From NCBI RefSeq assembly GCF_001705665.1, contig NZ_MDHA01000044.1:248001-312000 (forward strand): DNA of 64,000 nucleotides, in the 5' to 3' direction. A model generated the notes under the pieces. The model saw nothing but the letters and a program-made list of their open reading frames with translations, had not been told where the DNA came from and did not search any database. The stretch's first letter is position 1, and every line of letters begins with the position of its first letter. Positions 46,430 through 56,083 of the stretch are shown here, piece after piece. The position numbers were made by a program, and so were the translations under genes. Source of the DNA: Thioclava sp. SK-1 (GTDB taxonomy: Bacteria; Pseudomonadota; Alphaproteobacteria; Rhodobacterales; Rhodobacteraceae).

Positions 46430-48130
46430 TCAGTTCCACGATGCGATCAGCTCATCATAAGCGATCGTCTTGGGCTCTTCATCCGTGGTTTCCAACGCAG
46501 GTTTGGGTGCACCGGGCTGGCTGAGCCAATACTCGGCGTCCTTTTCCTCGTTCAAGGCTGGACCAAGATCACCCATCACCCCGGCACGTTCCAGACGCGA
46601 CATCACATTTTCCATATCGGCGCAAAGGCTGTCCAATGCGTCTTGCGAGGATTTCGCACCCGACATGGCGTCACCGATGTTCTGCCACCACAGCTGTGCC
46701 AGCTTTGGATAATCCGGCACGTTGGTTCCTGTGGGCGACCATTGAACGCGGGCAGGCGAGCGGTAAAACTCAACCAAACCGCCCAGTTTCGGCGCGCGCT
46801 CGGTGAAGCTGTCATCTTGAATTGTGGACTCTCGGATGAAGGTCAGACCCACATGCGATTTTTTCACATCCACCGTCTTCGAGGTAACAAACTGCGCATA
46901 AAGCCACGCGGCTTTCGCCTGATCTTCGGGTGTAGAATCCATCAGCGTCCAAGACCCAACGTCCTGGTAGCCAACTTTCATACCCTCTTCCCAATAGGCG
47001 CCGTGAGGGCTTGGTGCCAAACGCCATTTCGGCGTGCCATCATCGTTCATCACCGGCAGACCCGGCTCCACCAAAGAGGCCACAAAGGTAGTATACATGA
47101 ACATCTGCTGCGCGATGTTGCCCTGTGCAGGCACTGGACCGGCCTCAGAGAAGGTCATGCCAGCCGCCGCCGGTGGGGCGTATTTTTGTAGCCAGTCGAT
47201 GGCCTTATCGATCGCATAGACGGCCGCGGGTGAATTGGTCGCCCCGCCGCGTGCCACACAAGCACCTACGGGTTGTGAATTTTCATTCACCCGAATGCCC
47301 CATTCATCGACGGGCAGGCCGTTTGGTTCGCCCTTGTCGCCCATGCCAGCCATCGACATCCACGCATCAGTGTAACGCCAGCCCAGGCTGGGGTCTTTCT
47401 TGCCGTAATCCATGTTGCCATAGATTTCCTGGCCGTCGATATTTTTGCCGGTGAAAAACTCCGCGATATCTTCATAGGCTGACCAGTTGACCGGCACGCC
47501 CAGCTCATAACCGTATTTCTCAAGGAACTCGGCCTTGATCGCCGGATCGTTGAACCAATCATAGCGGAACCAGTATAGGTTCGCGAATTGCTGGTCGGGC
47601 AGCTGATACAGTTTTCCATCAGGGGCAGAGGTAAAGTCCAACCCGATGAAATCTTCCAGATCCAGCGTAGGCGAGGTCACATCAGCGCCCTCATTGGCCA
47701 TCCAATCTGTCAGGTTGCGCACCTGCTGATAGCGCCAATGTGTGCCGATCAGGTCGCTGTCATTGACAAACGCGTCATAGATATTCTGGCCCGATTGCAT
47801 CTGGGTTTGCAGCTTTTCAACCACATCACCTTCACCAATCAAGTCATGGGTCAGTTTGATGCCTGTGATCGCCTCAAATGCCGGCGCCAGAACTTTGGAT
47901 TCATATTCATGCGTGGCGATATTCTCGGACACGACCTTGATTTCCATGCCCGCAAAAGGCTTGGCCGCGTCGATATACCATTGCATCTCGGCTTCTTGGT
48001 CGGCGCGCGACAGCGACGACAAATCCCCGATTTCCGTATCAAGGAAGCTTTTGGCAGCGTCCATATCCGCAAAAGCCGGTCCCGATACCATCAGCGCAAG
48101 CGCCATAGCGGTAGTAAGGTGCAGTTTCAT
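46430..48130 (-). CDS. glpV: Glycerol ABC transporter substrate-binding protein
   Basis: A 566-residue periplasmic binding protein of the GlpV type, longer than ordinary sugar-binding proteins. Residues 1-22 are a signal peptide (ending AFA-D). The mature chain has [18 protein letters not shown], and [20 protein letters not shown] early, and [20 protein letters not shown] near the hinge. In Rhizobium the homologous system imports glycerol. It is the last of seven genes read from glpD, separated from the DUF2160 gene by 57 bp. Confidence 0.92.
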   Translation of the reverse strand: MKLHLTTAMALALMVSGPAFADMDAAKSFLDTEIGDLSSLSRADQEAEMQWYIDAAKPFAGMEIKVVSENIATHEYESKVLAPAFEAITGIKLTHDLIGEGDVVEKLQTQMQSGQNIYDAFVNDSDLIGTHWRYQQVRNLTDWMANEGADVTSPTLDLEDFIGLDFTSAPDGKLYQLPDQQFANLYWFRYDWFNDPAIKAEFLEKYGYELGVPVNWSAYEDIAEFFTGKNIDGQEIYGNMDYGKKDPSLGWRYTDAWMSMAGMGDKGEPNGLPVDEWGIRVNENSQPVGACVARGGATNSPAAVYAIDKAIDWLQKYAPPAAAGMTFSEAGPVPAQGNIAQQMFMYTTFVASLVEPGLPVMNDDGTPKWRLAPSPHGAYWEEGMKVGYQDVGSWTLMDSTPEDQAKAAWLYAQFVTSKTVDVKKSHVGLTFIRESTIQDDSFTERAPKLGGLVEFYRSPARVQWSPTGTNVPDYPKLAQLWWQNIGDAMSGAKSSQDALDSLCADMENVMSRLERAGVMGDLGPALNEEKDAEYWLSQPGAPKPALETTDEEPKTIAYDELIASWN

Positions 48131-48187
48131 AGTCTCCTCCCTGAGATGTGGTCTGCGAGTAACATCAATGCTTTGCCTGTTTTGGGA

Positions 48188-48460
48188 TCATACCCAGCGG
48201 AACACCGCACAGGCATAGACAAAGCACAGAATAAGTGCGCCCCATTGGGGCGAAATGCCGACGGCCAGCCAAATCAAGTTCAAAAAGGCAGAGCCAAGCA
48301 GCGTAATAAAAAGCCGATCACCACGCGTGGTTTCAATCCGCAAAATTCCAACCCGCGGGGTTTCGGGGAATTTGATCGCAAGCACCGTGAAGGTCACGAT
48401 CAAACAGGCAATCGCTCCGAAAAACAGCGCCGTAGGCAGGGTCCAAGCCATCCAAGCCAT
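48188..48460 (-). CDS. DUF2160 membrane protein of the glycerol transporter locus
   Basis: A 90-residue integral membrane protein with three hydrophobic segments (about 4-26, 52-67 and 70-86). DUF2160 proteins are found almost only between glpQ and glpV in glycerol ABC loci, so it probably assists the transporter; its role is not established. A very strong ribosome site (AAGGAGGATATCGAT) precedes the ATG at 48460. It is 13 bp behind glpQ. Confidence 0.85.
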   Translation of the reverse strand: MAWMAWTLPTALFFGAIACLIVTFTVLAIKFPETPRVGILRIETTRGDRLFITLLGSAFLNLIWLAVGISPQWGALILCFVYACAVFRWV

Positions 48461-48473
48461 ATCGATATCCTCC

Positions 48474-49277
48474 TTAGACGCGGCCCAGGGCAAAGCCCTT
48501 GGCAATGTAATTGCGCACGAAATAGATCACTAGCGCGCCCGGAATAATCGTCAGAACCCCAGCTGCCGCCAACACACCCCAGTCCATGCCAGAGGCCGAA
48601 ACGGTGCGGGTCATTGTGGCCGCAATCGGTTTCGCATCCACCGATGTCAGCGTGCGTGACAACAGCAGTTCCACCCATGAGAACATAAAGCAGAAGAACG
48701 CCGCCACACCCACACCTGACGCAATCAGCGGCAGGAAGATCTTCATGAAAAACGCGCCAAAGGAATAGCCATCGATATAAGCGGTCTCGTCAATCTCTTT
48801 GGGGACGCCGCGCATAAAACCTTCCAGGATCCACACGGCCAGTGGCACGTTGAACAGACAATGTGCAAGCGCAACCGCAAGATGGGTGTCAAACAACCCA
48901 ACCGAGGAATACAGCTGAAAGAACGGCAAAGCGAACACAGCAGGCGGGGCCATACGATTGGTCAATAACCAGAAGAACAAATGTTTGTCCCCCATGAACC
49001 GGTAGCGTGAGAACGCATAGGCCGCCGGCAGTGCCACACCCAGGCTGATCGCGGTGTTCAACACCACATAGATCAGCGAATTTACATAGCCCATATACCA
49101 GCTGGGATCGGTCAAGATCGTCGCATAGTTTTCAAAGGTCAGATTCACCGGCCACATAGAGAATGTCGACGTGATCTCGGTATTGGTTTTCAGGCTCATA
49201 TTCAAAAGCCAATAGATCGGCAGCATCAAAAAGATCAGATAAGCTGCCATGACAAAGGGTTGACCTTTTAAGCGCAT
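48474..49277 (-). CDS. glpQ: Glycerol ABC transporter permease GlpQ
   Basis: A 267-residue MalG-type permease with six helices. The cytosolic coupling loop reads EIDETAYIDGYSFGAFFMKIFLPL. The start at ATG 49277 overlaps the glpP stop by one base (TGATG), so translation is coupled. Forms the channel with GlpP. Confidence 0.93.
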   Translation of the reverse strand: MRLKGQPFVMAAYLIFLMLPIYWLLNMSLKTNTEITSTFSMWPVNLTFENYATILTDPSWYMGYVNSLIYVVLNTAISLGVALPAAYAFSRYRFMGDKHLFFWLLTNRMAPPAVFALPFFQLYSSVGLFDTHLAVALAHCLFNVPLAVWILEGFMRGVPKEIDETAYIDGYSFGAFFMKIFLPLIASGVGVAAFFCFMFSWVELLLSRTLTSVDAKPIAATMTRTVSASGMDWGVLAAAGVLTIIPGALVIYFVRNYIAKGFALGRV

Positions 49278-50149
49278 CACTTGCCCTCCGCTTTTTCGAC
49301 GGTGATCATAACGGTGTAGAACACCCATGAAATCAATAGGATCACTAGGAAGTACATCAGCGAGAATGCCGCAGCGGGTCCCAGATCGAATTGCCCGATT
49401 GCCATTTTCACCAGATCAATCGACAAGAATGTGGTGGCATTGCCCGGACCGCCACCGGTCAGAACGAATGGTTCTGTATAGATCATAAAACTGTCCATGA
49501 AGCGCAGCAAAATCGCGATCAACAGCACGCCTTGCATCTTTGGCAGCTCAATGTAACGGAACACGGCCCAGCGGCTGGCCTGATCAATTTTTGCAGCCTG
49601 GTAATACGCCTCAGGGATGGATTGCAGCCCGGCAAAGGCCAGCAGTGCCACAAGCGATGTCCAATGCCACACATCCATGACAATCAAGGTCGCCCAGGCG
49701 TCAAACGCATCCGCCGTGTAGTTGTAATCCACGCCCAGCTTGGCCAAAACATAGCCCAAAAGACCGATATCCACCCGGCCAAAGATCTGCCAGATCGTGC
49801 CTACCACGTTGAACGGGATCAACAATGGCAACGCCATCGTCACCAAAACGAAACTGGACCAAAATCCTTTTTTGGGCATGTTCAACGCGACGAAAATCCC
49901 CAATGGAACCTCAATCGCCAAGATAATTGCAGAAAACAGTGCCTGCCGACCCAGCGCATTCCACATCCGGTCCGACTGAAGCATATCGGCGAACCATTCC
50001 AGCCCGACCCAATAGAACACGTTATTGCCGAAGGTATCTTGCACCGAATAATTGACCACGGTCATCAGCGGGACCACCGCTGAAAACGCCACCAGTATCA
50101 GAACCGGCAGAACCAAGAACCACGCTTTGTTATTAAGTGTCTTTTCCAT
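49277..50149 (-). CDS. glpP: Glycerol ABC transporter permease GlpP
   Basis: A 290-residue MalF-type permease with six helices beginning AWFLVLPVLILVAFSAVVPL. The coupling loop is PEAYYQAAKIDQASRWAVFRYIELP. Its ATG overlaps the glpT stop by one base (TGATG). Confidence 0.93.
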   Translation of the reverse strand: MEKTLNNKAWFLVLPVLILVAFSAVVPLMTVVNYSVQDTFGNNVFYWVGLEWFADMLQSDRMWNALGRQALFSAIILAIEVPLGIFVALNMPKKGFWSSFVLVTMALPLLIPFNVVGTIWQIFGRVDIGLLGYVLAKLGVDYNYTADAFDAWATLIVMDVWHWTSLVALLAFAGLQSIPEAYYQAAKIDQASRWAVFRYIELPKMQGVLLIAILLRFMDSFMIYTEPFVLTGGGPGNATTFLSIDLVKMAIGQFDLGPAAAFSLMYFLVILLISWVFYTVMITVEKAEGK

Positions 50150-51234
50150 CAGGCCGCCTCCCCTTTCGGCGCCACACGCCAGTCATCGGCATAGACATTG
50201 ATCCGCTCAGGCGCGAAGGCCACGCGCGACGCATCTTCAGAAATCGGCATCCCCTCGGGCAAGGTGACATTGACCGGGCGGCCCATGCAGCTGCCGCGCA
50301 CAATCCGGTGCCGACCAACATCTTCGACCCGCTCAATTTTAAAGGGCAAACCGGTGCTATCCAGCACACAGAACTCTGGCCGGATGCCGATCTGGACGCG
50401 GCCCGCGACTGGCCCATCATAATTGGCCGCGCCCAGAGGCACCTCGATACCCTCGACCACAGCGCCGGAGCCCGTGACGGTGGCATCGAAGAAATTCATC
50501 CCCGGAGATCCGATAAAATAGCCCACAAATGTATGCGCAGGCCGTTCAAACAGCTCTTGTGGTGTCCCCATCTGCACCACACGCCCGTCATACATCACCA
50601 CGACCTTATCCGCGAAGGTCAGTGCCTCTGTCTGGTCATGGGTGACATAGATCATCGTATGGCCAAATTCACGGTGCAGCGCCTTTAGCTGCGTGCGCAG
50701 TTCAAATTTCATATGCGGGTCGATGACCGTCAGCGGCTCATCAAACAGGATCGCGTTCACATCCTCGCGCACCATTCCGCGCCCAAGGCTGATCTTTTGC
50801 TTTGCATCTGCGGTCAAACCGCGCGCTTTCTTCGATAAGATCTCTTCCATACCGATCATCTGCGCGATCTGGTTGACCCGCCCCGCAATATAGCCCGCAT
50901 CCATCCCGCGATTGCGCAATGGAAAGGCCAAGTTGTCGCGCACGGTCATCGTGTCATAGACTACGGGAAACTGAAAAACCTGTGCGATATTGCGTTCCGC
51001 AGTGGGGGCGTCAGTCACATCCGTATCGCCGAATAGGATCCGCCCTTGTGAAGGTTTCAATAACCCCGAGATGATGTTCAACAGCGTGGATTTCCCACAG
51101 CCGGACGATCCCAAAAGCGCGTAGGCCCCGCCATTGTCCCAAACATGGTCCATATGTTTTAAGGCAAAGTCCTGCTCCCCTTTCGGTTCAGGGAGATAAC
51201 TATGTGCAAGGTTGGAAAGTGTAATCTGTGCCAT
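50149..51234 (-). CDS. glpT: Glycerol ABC transporter ATPase GlpT (degenerate signature)
   Basis: A 361-residue MalK-like ATPase with a C-terminal regulatory OB domain. Walker A GSSGCGKST is at 42-50, Walker B AILFDEP with catalytic E166, and the switch His H199 in YVTHDQTEA. The ABC signature is not LSGGQ but LTADA (140-144), followed by KQKISLGRGM. It is 3 bp downstream of glpS. Together with GlpS, which keeps LSGGQ but has lost its switch His, this predicts a single functional ATP site. Confidence 0.93.
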   Translation of the reverse strand: MAQITLSNLAHSYLPEPKGEQDFALKHMDHVWDNGGAYALLGSSGCGKSTLLNIISGLLKPSQGRILFGDTDVTDAPTAERNIAQVFQFPVVYDTMTVRDNLAFPLRNRGMDAGYIAGRVNQIAQMIGMEEILSKKARGLTADAKQKISLGRGMVREDVNAILFDEPLTVIDPHMKFELRTQLKALHREFGHTMIYVTHDQTEALTFADKVVVMYDGRVVQMGTPQELFERPAHTFVGYFIGSPGMNFFDATVTGSGAVVEGIEVPLGAANYDGPVAGRVQIGIRPEFCVLDSTGLPFKIERVEDVGRHRIVRGSCMGRPVNVTLPEGMPISEDASRVAFAPERINVYADDWRVAPKGEAA

Positions 51235-51237
51235 ATG

Positions 51238-52326
51238 TTACGCCGCCTGCGCATAGGAGGCAGGGGCCGCTAGCCGCCCATCCTCGGTGAACAGATAAAT
51301 ATGACCAGGGTCCAATGCCACGGTCACATCCGCGCCGCGTGCCAGTGAATGCACACCATGCACCAGCCCGACCCACGGTGCGCCGTCATGACGCAGGTGC
51401 AAGAAGGTCTCGGACCCGGTGATCTCGGTTCCGGTCAATTGGCATACGAAATGCAGCCCGGTATCATGATGCGTTGCAAGCTCCAGATGATTGGGTCGAA
51501 ACCCCGCCACATAGGCACCATCAGGCAGGGCCGCGAATGCGCCATCGGCTGGGGCGTTCACACCGCTGCCAAAGGACAGACGATGCCCTTGCTTTTGACA
51601 CCTGACGAAATTCATCGGTGGATCACTGAACACCCGCGCCGTGATCCGGTCAGCGGGCTGGCGATACACCTGAGCGGTCGGGCCAAACTGCGTCACACGC
51701 CCTTCCCACAGGGCCGCCGTCTGCCCGCCCAACAACAACGCCTCTTCCGGTTCGGTGGTCGCATAGACAAAGATTGCCCCGGACGCCTCAAAGATCTTGG
51801 GGATTTCAGCGCGCAATTCTTCGCGCAGTTTGTAATCCAGATTTGCCAAAGGCTCATCCAGCAGCACAAGACCGGCCCCTTTGACCAGCGCACGCGCCAA
51901 AGCACAACGCTGCTGCTGGCCGCCCGACAATTCCAGCGGCTTGCGCTGCAACATCGGGGTCAATTGCATCAGATCCGCAGTTTCGCGCACGGCCCGGTCG
52001 ATTTCAGCCTTGGACTTGCCCATCAACTTCATCGGCGAGGCAATATTGTCGTAAACGCTCATGGCAGGGTAATTGATGAACTGCTGATACACCATCGCCA
52101 CGCGGCGATCTTGCACGCGCATATCGGTCACATCTTCACCGTTCCAAAATACCCGCCCCGTGGTTGGACGGTCCAGCCCGGCCATCAACCGCATCAACGA
52201 GGTTTTGCCAGCAGATGTCGGCCCCAAAAGCACATTCATCGTGCCCTTTTGCAGCGTCAAATTCGTGGTATAGATATGGGGCCGCCCGTTCACAGTCGTC
52301 GCCACATCCCGTAGTTCGAGTGTCAT
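51238..52326 (-). CDS. glpS: Glycerol ABC transporter ATPase GlpS (switch His lost)
   Basis: A 362-residue MalK-like ATPase. Walker A is GPTSAGKT (35-42), the signature LSGGQQQR is intact (133-140), and Walker B is LLDEPLANLD with E158. The H-loop position reads YATTEPEEA, so the switch histidine is Thr (T191). A C-terminal TOBE-type domain follows. ATG 52326 has GGGAGGAT upstream. It is 25 bp behind glpD. Confidence 0.93.
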   Translation of the reverse strand: MTLELRDVATTVNGRPHIYTTNLTLQKGTMNVLLGPTSAGKTSLMRLMAGLDRPTTGRVFWNGEDVTDMRVQDRRVAMVYQQFINYPAMSVYDNIASPMKLMGKSKAEIDRAVRETADLMQLTPMLQRKPLELSGGQQQRCALARALVKGAGLVLLDEPLANLDYKLREELRAEIPKIFEASGAIFVYATTEPEEALLLGGQTAALWEGRVTQFGPTAQVYRQPADRITARVFSDPPMNFVRCQKQGHRLSFGSGVNAPADGAFAALPDGAYVAGFRPNHLELATHHDTGLHFVCQLTGTEITGSETFLHLRHDGAPWVGLVHGVHSLARGADVTVALDPGHIYLFTEDGRLAAPASYAQAA

Positions 52327-52351
52327 ATATCCTCCCTCCCCCGCATGCGGA

Positions 52352-53938
52352 TCACCCTTCCGCTGCGGTTTGCACACGCGCCGCCATAAAGGCACGCAGT
52401 GTTGCGATCTCCTGTTCAGTCAGCCTTAGGCCAAGCTTTGTGCGGCGCCAGATCACATCCTCCACATGATGCGCCCATTCGATATCCATCAGCCAGATCA
52501 CTTCGGCCTCGGTCAAACCCGCACCAAAATTCTGACCCAAATCTTCAACCGCGTTGGCCGTGCCAAGGATTTGCCGCGCTTCGGTGCCGTAATGGCGGAT
52601 CAGCCGCTGCGCCCAAGCAGGTGTCAAAAACGGATAATCACGCTGCAGATCGGCCGTGATCTGCGCCGTTTGGTCAGGGGTGAAATCCCCACCCGGCAGG
52701 GTCACGCCAGCGGTCCATTTGCCGGTTAAGTCACTGAAATGTGGTGCAAGCTTCTCCATCGCGCTTTCCGCCAAACGGCGATAGGTCGTGATTTTTCCGC
52801 CAAATACATTCAACAACGGCGCCCCGTTTTCATCCATCGATAAAACGTAGTCACGCGTCGCCGCCGTGGCCGAGCTGGAACCATCATTATACAGCGGCCG
52901 CACCCCAGAATAGGTCCAGCAAATCTGCGCCCGTGTGACCGGCGTTTCAAAATACTGGCTAGCAAACCGGCACAGATATTCTTGTTCCTCATCCGTGCAG
53001 GTCGCGTCTTTCGGGTCGCCCTGATGCTCTTTATCGGTCGTGCCGATCAGGGTAAATTCCTGCTCATAGGGGATAGAGAAGATGATACGCCCATCTTCGC
53101 CTTGGAAGAAATAGCAACGATCATGATCGTAAAGTTTCGGCACGACGATATGGCTGCCGCGGACCAAACGCACATGTTCGCTGGAATTGATGCGAACCGT
53201 ATTGCGGATCACATCTTCCACCCATGGGCCGCCCGCATTCACCAAAGCCCGCGCAACATAGGTTTGCAGCCCTTGTGCGCCCTCGGTCGTGATGTGCCAC
53301 AGACCATCCGCACGATATGCCGAGGTCACTTTGGTCTGTGTCAGGATTGACGCGCCGCGCGCTTGCGCATCCCGCGCATTCAAAACCACCAAACGCGCAT
53401 CCTGCACCCAGCAGTCTGAATATTCATAGGCGAATTGGAACTTAGATTTCAGCGGCTTACCCGTTTCCGCCTGGGTCAGATCCACAGTCGACGTGCCGGG
53501 CAAAATTTTACGCCCACCCAATGTGTCGTATAGAAACAGCCCCAAACGGATCAACCACGCAGGGCGCCGACCTTTCATCCAAGGCATCACACCCGACAGA
53601 ATACGCGATGTAGGCGTTTCACTGTCGAACCGCATATCCTTATGATATGGTAGGACAAATCGCATCGGCCAACTGATATGCGGCATCGCGCGCAGTAATG
53701 TTTCGCGCTCTTCCAATGCTTCACGAACAAGGCGAAATTCAAAAAATTCAAGATAGCGCAGGCCACCGTGGAACAGCTTGGTCGATGCCGATGATGTCGC
53801 CTGCGCCAGATCGCCCATTTCGGCCAAAACAACCGACAAACCGCGCCCGGATGCGTCACGCGCAATCCCGCAACCGTTGATCCCGCCGCCAATGACAAAC
53901 AGGTCGACCGGGGTCTGATGATATGCTGCTTGTGTCAT
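52352..53938 (-). CDS. glpD: Aerobic glycerol-3-phosphate dehydrogenase
   Basis: A 528-residue membrane-associated FAD enzyme that oxidises glycerol-3-phosphate to dihydroxyacetone phosphate and passes electrons to quinone. The FAD site is DLFVIGGGINGCGIARDASGRG; TSSASTKLFHGGLRYLEFFEF is the family motif; C-terminal segments include FGGKITTYRRLAESAMEKLAP. ATG 53938 has GGGGAGGCG upstream. It heads the glpD-S-T-P-Q-DUF2160-V operon and is divergent from glpR. Confidence 0.95.
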   Translation of the reverse strand: MTQAAYHQTPVDLFVIGGGINGCGIARDASGRGLSVVLAEMGDLAQATSSASTKLFHGGLRYLEFFEFRLVREALEERETLLRAMPHISWPMRFVLPYHKDMRFDSETPTSRILSGVMPWMKGRRPAWLIRLGLFLYDTLGGRKILPGTSTVDLTQAETGKPLKSKFQFAYEYSDCWVQDARLVVLNARDAQARGASILTQTKVTSAYRADGLWHITTEGAQGLQTYVARALVNAGGPWVEDVIRNTVRINSSEHVRLVRGSHIVVPKLYDHDRCYFFQGEDGRIIFSIPYEQEFTLIGTTDKEHQGDPKDATCTDEEQEYLCRFASQYFETPVTRAQICWTYSGVRPLYNDGSSSATAATRDYVLSMDENGAPLLNVFGGKITTYRRLAESAMEKLAPHFSDLTGKWTAGVTLPGGDFTPDQTAQITADLQRDYPFLTPAWAQRLIRHYGTEARQILGTANAVEDLGQNFGAGLTEAEVIWLMDIEWAHHVEDVIWRRTKLGLRLTEQEIATLRAFMAARVQTAAEG

Positions 53939-53994
53939 GTGCCGCGCCTCCCCTCGCTTGACAGGGATAAAGCGCGATTCACCAGTTTGTGTCA

Positions 53995-54045
53995 AACATT
54001 TATTTTCGCTTTTGTCTAAATCGAACATTTTCGCGCATATTCGCG
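53995..54045. promoter_or_regulatory. Candidate GlpR operator region between glpD and glpR
   Basis: The segment has three TTCGC motifs (TTTTCGCTTTT at 54002-54012, ATTTTCGCGCAT at 54028-54039, and TATTCGCGG at 54038-54046), plus the inverse half ATCGAAC at 54020-54026. Repeated TTTCGNTTT-like sites are typical of DeoR/GlpR repressors. It lies between the divergent glpD and glpR genes. Confidence 0.55.
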
Positions 54046-54141
54046 GTTGCAGCATGAGTGTTTGCAATCGCAGCGGAAGCTTTTGGTGACAAAGCGAACC
54101 GCCTGTGGCAGCAATGGCGCTCAGGGGGAGACTGACAGAAT

Positions 54142-54909
54142 ATGGCACATAATTTCAGACAGGCAGAGATCCTTGAGATCGCGCGCAACGAAGGTCGGGT
54201 TGTTGTCGAACTCTTGGCTGAACAATTCAATGTTTCGCTGCAAACCATTCGGCGTGATCTGTCTGAACTGGCCGAAGAAGGCCTGCTGGACCGGGTGCAT
54301 GGCGGCGCAGTCATTCGCACAGGCGTTGCCAATTTCGCCTATGAGGAACGCCGCCGCATGGGCGAAGATGCCAAGGCCCGGATTGGCCGGGCCTGCGCGC
54401 GTGCCATCCCCGATAACAGCTCGATCATCTTAAACCTTGGCACAACGACCGAAGCCGTGGCCCGCGAACTATTATGCCACAGGAACATCACTGTTGTTAC
54501 AAATAATAGCAATGTTGCCAATATATTACTGGCAAATGACAGCTGCGACATCATGGTTGCAGGCGGGCATTTGCGCCGCTCTGATGGTGGGCTGGTGGGC
54601 GACTTGACCGCCGATTTCATGAGCCAGTTTAAAGTGGATTTCGCCGTTATTGGTGCCTCGGCGCTGGATGAAGATGGCGATTTACTAGATTTTGACCTGG
54701 CCGAGATCCGCGTCAGCCGAACCATCATTCGGCAAGCGCGCAAAACCTTTCTGGTGACGGATTCCAGTAAGCTTGCACGCTCTGCTCCGGTACGGCTGAC
54801 CTCCCTGTCGGAAATTGACACAGTCTTTATCGATCAACCCCTGCCGAGGGTGCTTAGCCAACGATGCGCCGATTGGGGCACAGAAATTCGTGTTGTGGAA
54901 GGTGCGTGA
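54142..54909 (+). CDS. glpR: DeoR-family repressor GlpR
   Basis: A 255-residue regulator with an N-terminal helix-turn-helix (LLAEQFNVSLQTIRRDLSEL, about 23-42, followed by GLLDRVHGGAV) and a phosphosugar-sensing C-terminal domain (LNLGTTTEAVARELL, FVDFAVIGASALDEDGDLLDFD region). It should repress glycerol genes until glycerol-3-phosphate accumulates. Its TGA overlaps the downstream ATG by one base. Confidence 0.92.
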   Translation: MAHNFRQAEILEIARNEGRVVVELLAEQFNVSLQTIRRDLSELAEEGLLDRVHGGAVIRTGVANFAYEERRRMGEDAKARIGRACARAIPDNSSIILNLGTTTEAVARELLCHRNITVVTNNSNVANILLANDSCDIMVAGGHLRRSDGGLVGDLTADFMSQFKVDFAVIGASALDEDGDLLDFDLAEIRVSRTIIRQARKTFLVTDSSKLARSAPVRLTSLSEIDTVFIDQPLPRVLSQRCADWGTEIRVVEGA

Positions 54910-56045
54910 TGTTTGACTTTTTGACAGCTACAAAAATCGCTTTTGGCCGGGGGCAGATCGCGGCAGCATCCGCGCAAATCGCGGCAATGGGGCATCGGGT
55001 TTTGTTCGTTCATGGTCAAAACCCGGAGCGATCCGAAGAAATTCGCGCCCAGTTGCAACATTTGGGTTGTGACGTGCTTGCGCATCCGGTTGCGGGCGAA
55101 CCGACCCTGGCCGATATTGAAGCGGGTCTGCGCATTGCGGGCGATCGCCAAGTGGTCGTTGCGATGGGTGGGGGCGCGGTGATTGACGCCGGCAAAGCAT
55201 TGGCCGCCATGATCCCGGCACCGCGGCCACTGATGGACCATCTGGAAGTTGTGGGCAAAGGTCTGCCGCTGGACCGGGATCCGCTGCCCTTCGTTGCCAT
55301 TCCCACCACTGCAGGCACTGGCGCCGAAGTCACGCGGAATGCAGTGATCGGCGTGCCGGAACATCAACGAAAAGTCAGTTTGCGTGACCCACGCATGTTA
55401 CCCCGATTGGCCGTCGTTGATCCCAGCCTGACTGACGGATGCCCGCGCCATATCACACTGGCCTCTGGGTTGGATGCGATTACCCAGGTGATTGAGCCAT
55501 ATCTATCGACCAAGGCCAATCCATTTACCGATGCGCTGTGCCGTGATGCGATCCCACGCGGACTGGCTGCGATCAAATCGTTGATGCAAGCAGACACACC
55601 CGACGCGCGTGATGAAATGGCCTGGGTCAGCCTGTGCGGTGGGATCACCCTGGCCAACAGCGGGTTGGGCGCGGTGCATGGTCTGGCGGGGCCTTTGGGC
55701 GGCTCCACCGGTGCGACCCATGGCGCGATTTGCGGCGCGCTATTGCCACATATTCTGCGGCTTAATCAGCAGAAAGGGGCCAATACCGCCCGCTGCGATC
55801 AGATCGCCGCATGGATCGCGGCGGAATTCGCGCCACAGGCTGCGGATATGAATACGGCCTGTGACGCCTTGGCCGATTGGGCCTGGGATGCGGGATTGCC
55901 CGGCCTAGACACCCAAGGTATCAGCGCGCAGGCCATGCAACAAGCGGCGGCGGCGGCCGCGCAATCGTCTTCGATGAAGGCCAATCCCGTGCCTTTGACC
56001 CAAGCTGATCTTATGTCGGCCATGCAGGCCGCGAACCCTGCATAA
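54909..56045 (+). CDS. Iron-containing alcohol dehydrogenase
   Basis: A 378-residue Fe-type dehydrogenase. The NAD motif is VVAMGGGAVIDAGKALAAM near 92-110, and the metal ligands lie in GLDAITQVIEPYLS and GATHGAICGALLPHI near 260-285. Its ATG overlaps the glpR stop (TGATG), so the two are co-expressed. Possible activities include aldehyde/diol reduction, glycerol-linked oxidation, or maleylacetate reduction; the glp context favours a three-carbon substrate but does not prove it. Confidence 0.85.
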   Translation: MFDFLTATKIAFGRGQIAAASAQIAAMGHRVLFVHGQNPERSEEIRAQLQHLGCDVLAHPVAGEPTLADIEAGLRIAGDRQVVVAMGGGAVIDAGKALAAMIPAPRPLMDHLEVVGKGLPLDRDPLPFVAIPTTAGTGAEVTRNAVIGVPEHQRKVSLRDPRMLPRLAVVDPSLTDGCPRHITLASGLDAITQVIEPYLSTKANPFTDALCRDAIPRGLAAIKSLMQADTPDARDEMAWVSLCGGITLANSGLGAVHGLAGPLGGSTGATHGAICGALLPHILRLNQQKGANTARCDQIAAWIAAEFAPQAADMNTACDALADWAWDAGLPGLDTQGISAQAMQQAAAAAAQSSSMKANPVPLTQADLMSAMQAANPA

Positions 56046-56083
56046 CCTTATTGTTTTGTTATAAAGACCGTCATCTTAGACGC

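Noticed and set aside
46328-47191. A 287-codon open frame on the plus strand
   Set aside because: Antisense to glpV and crosses its terminator; shadow of the coding strand.
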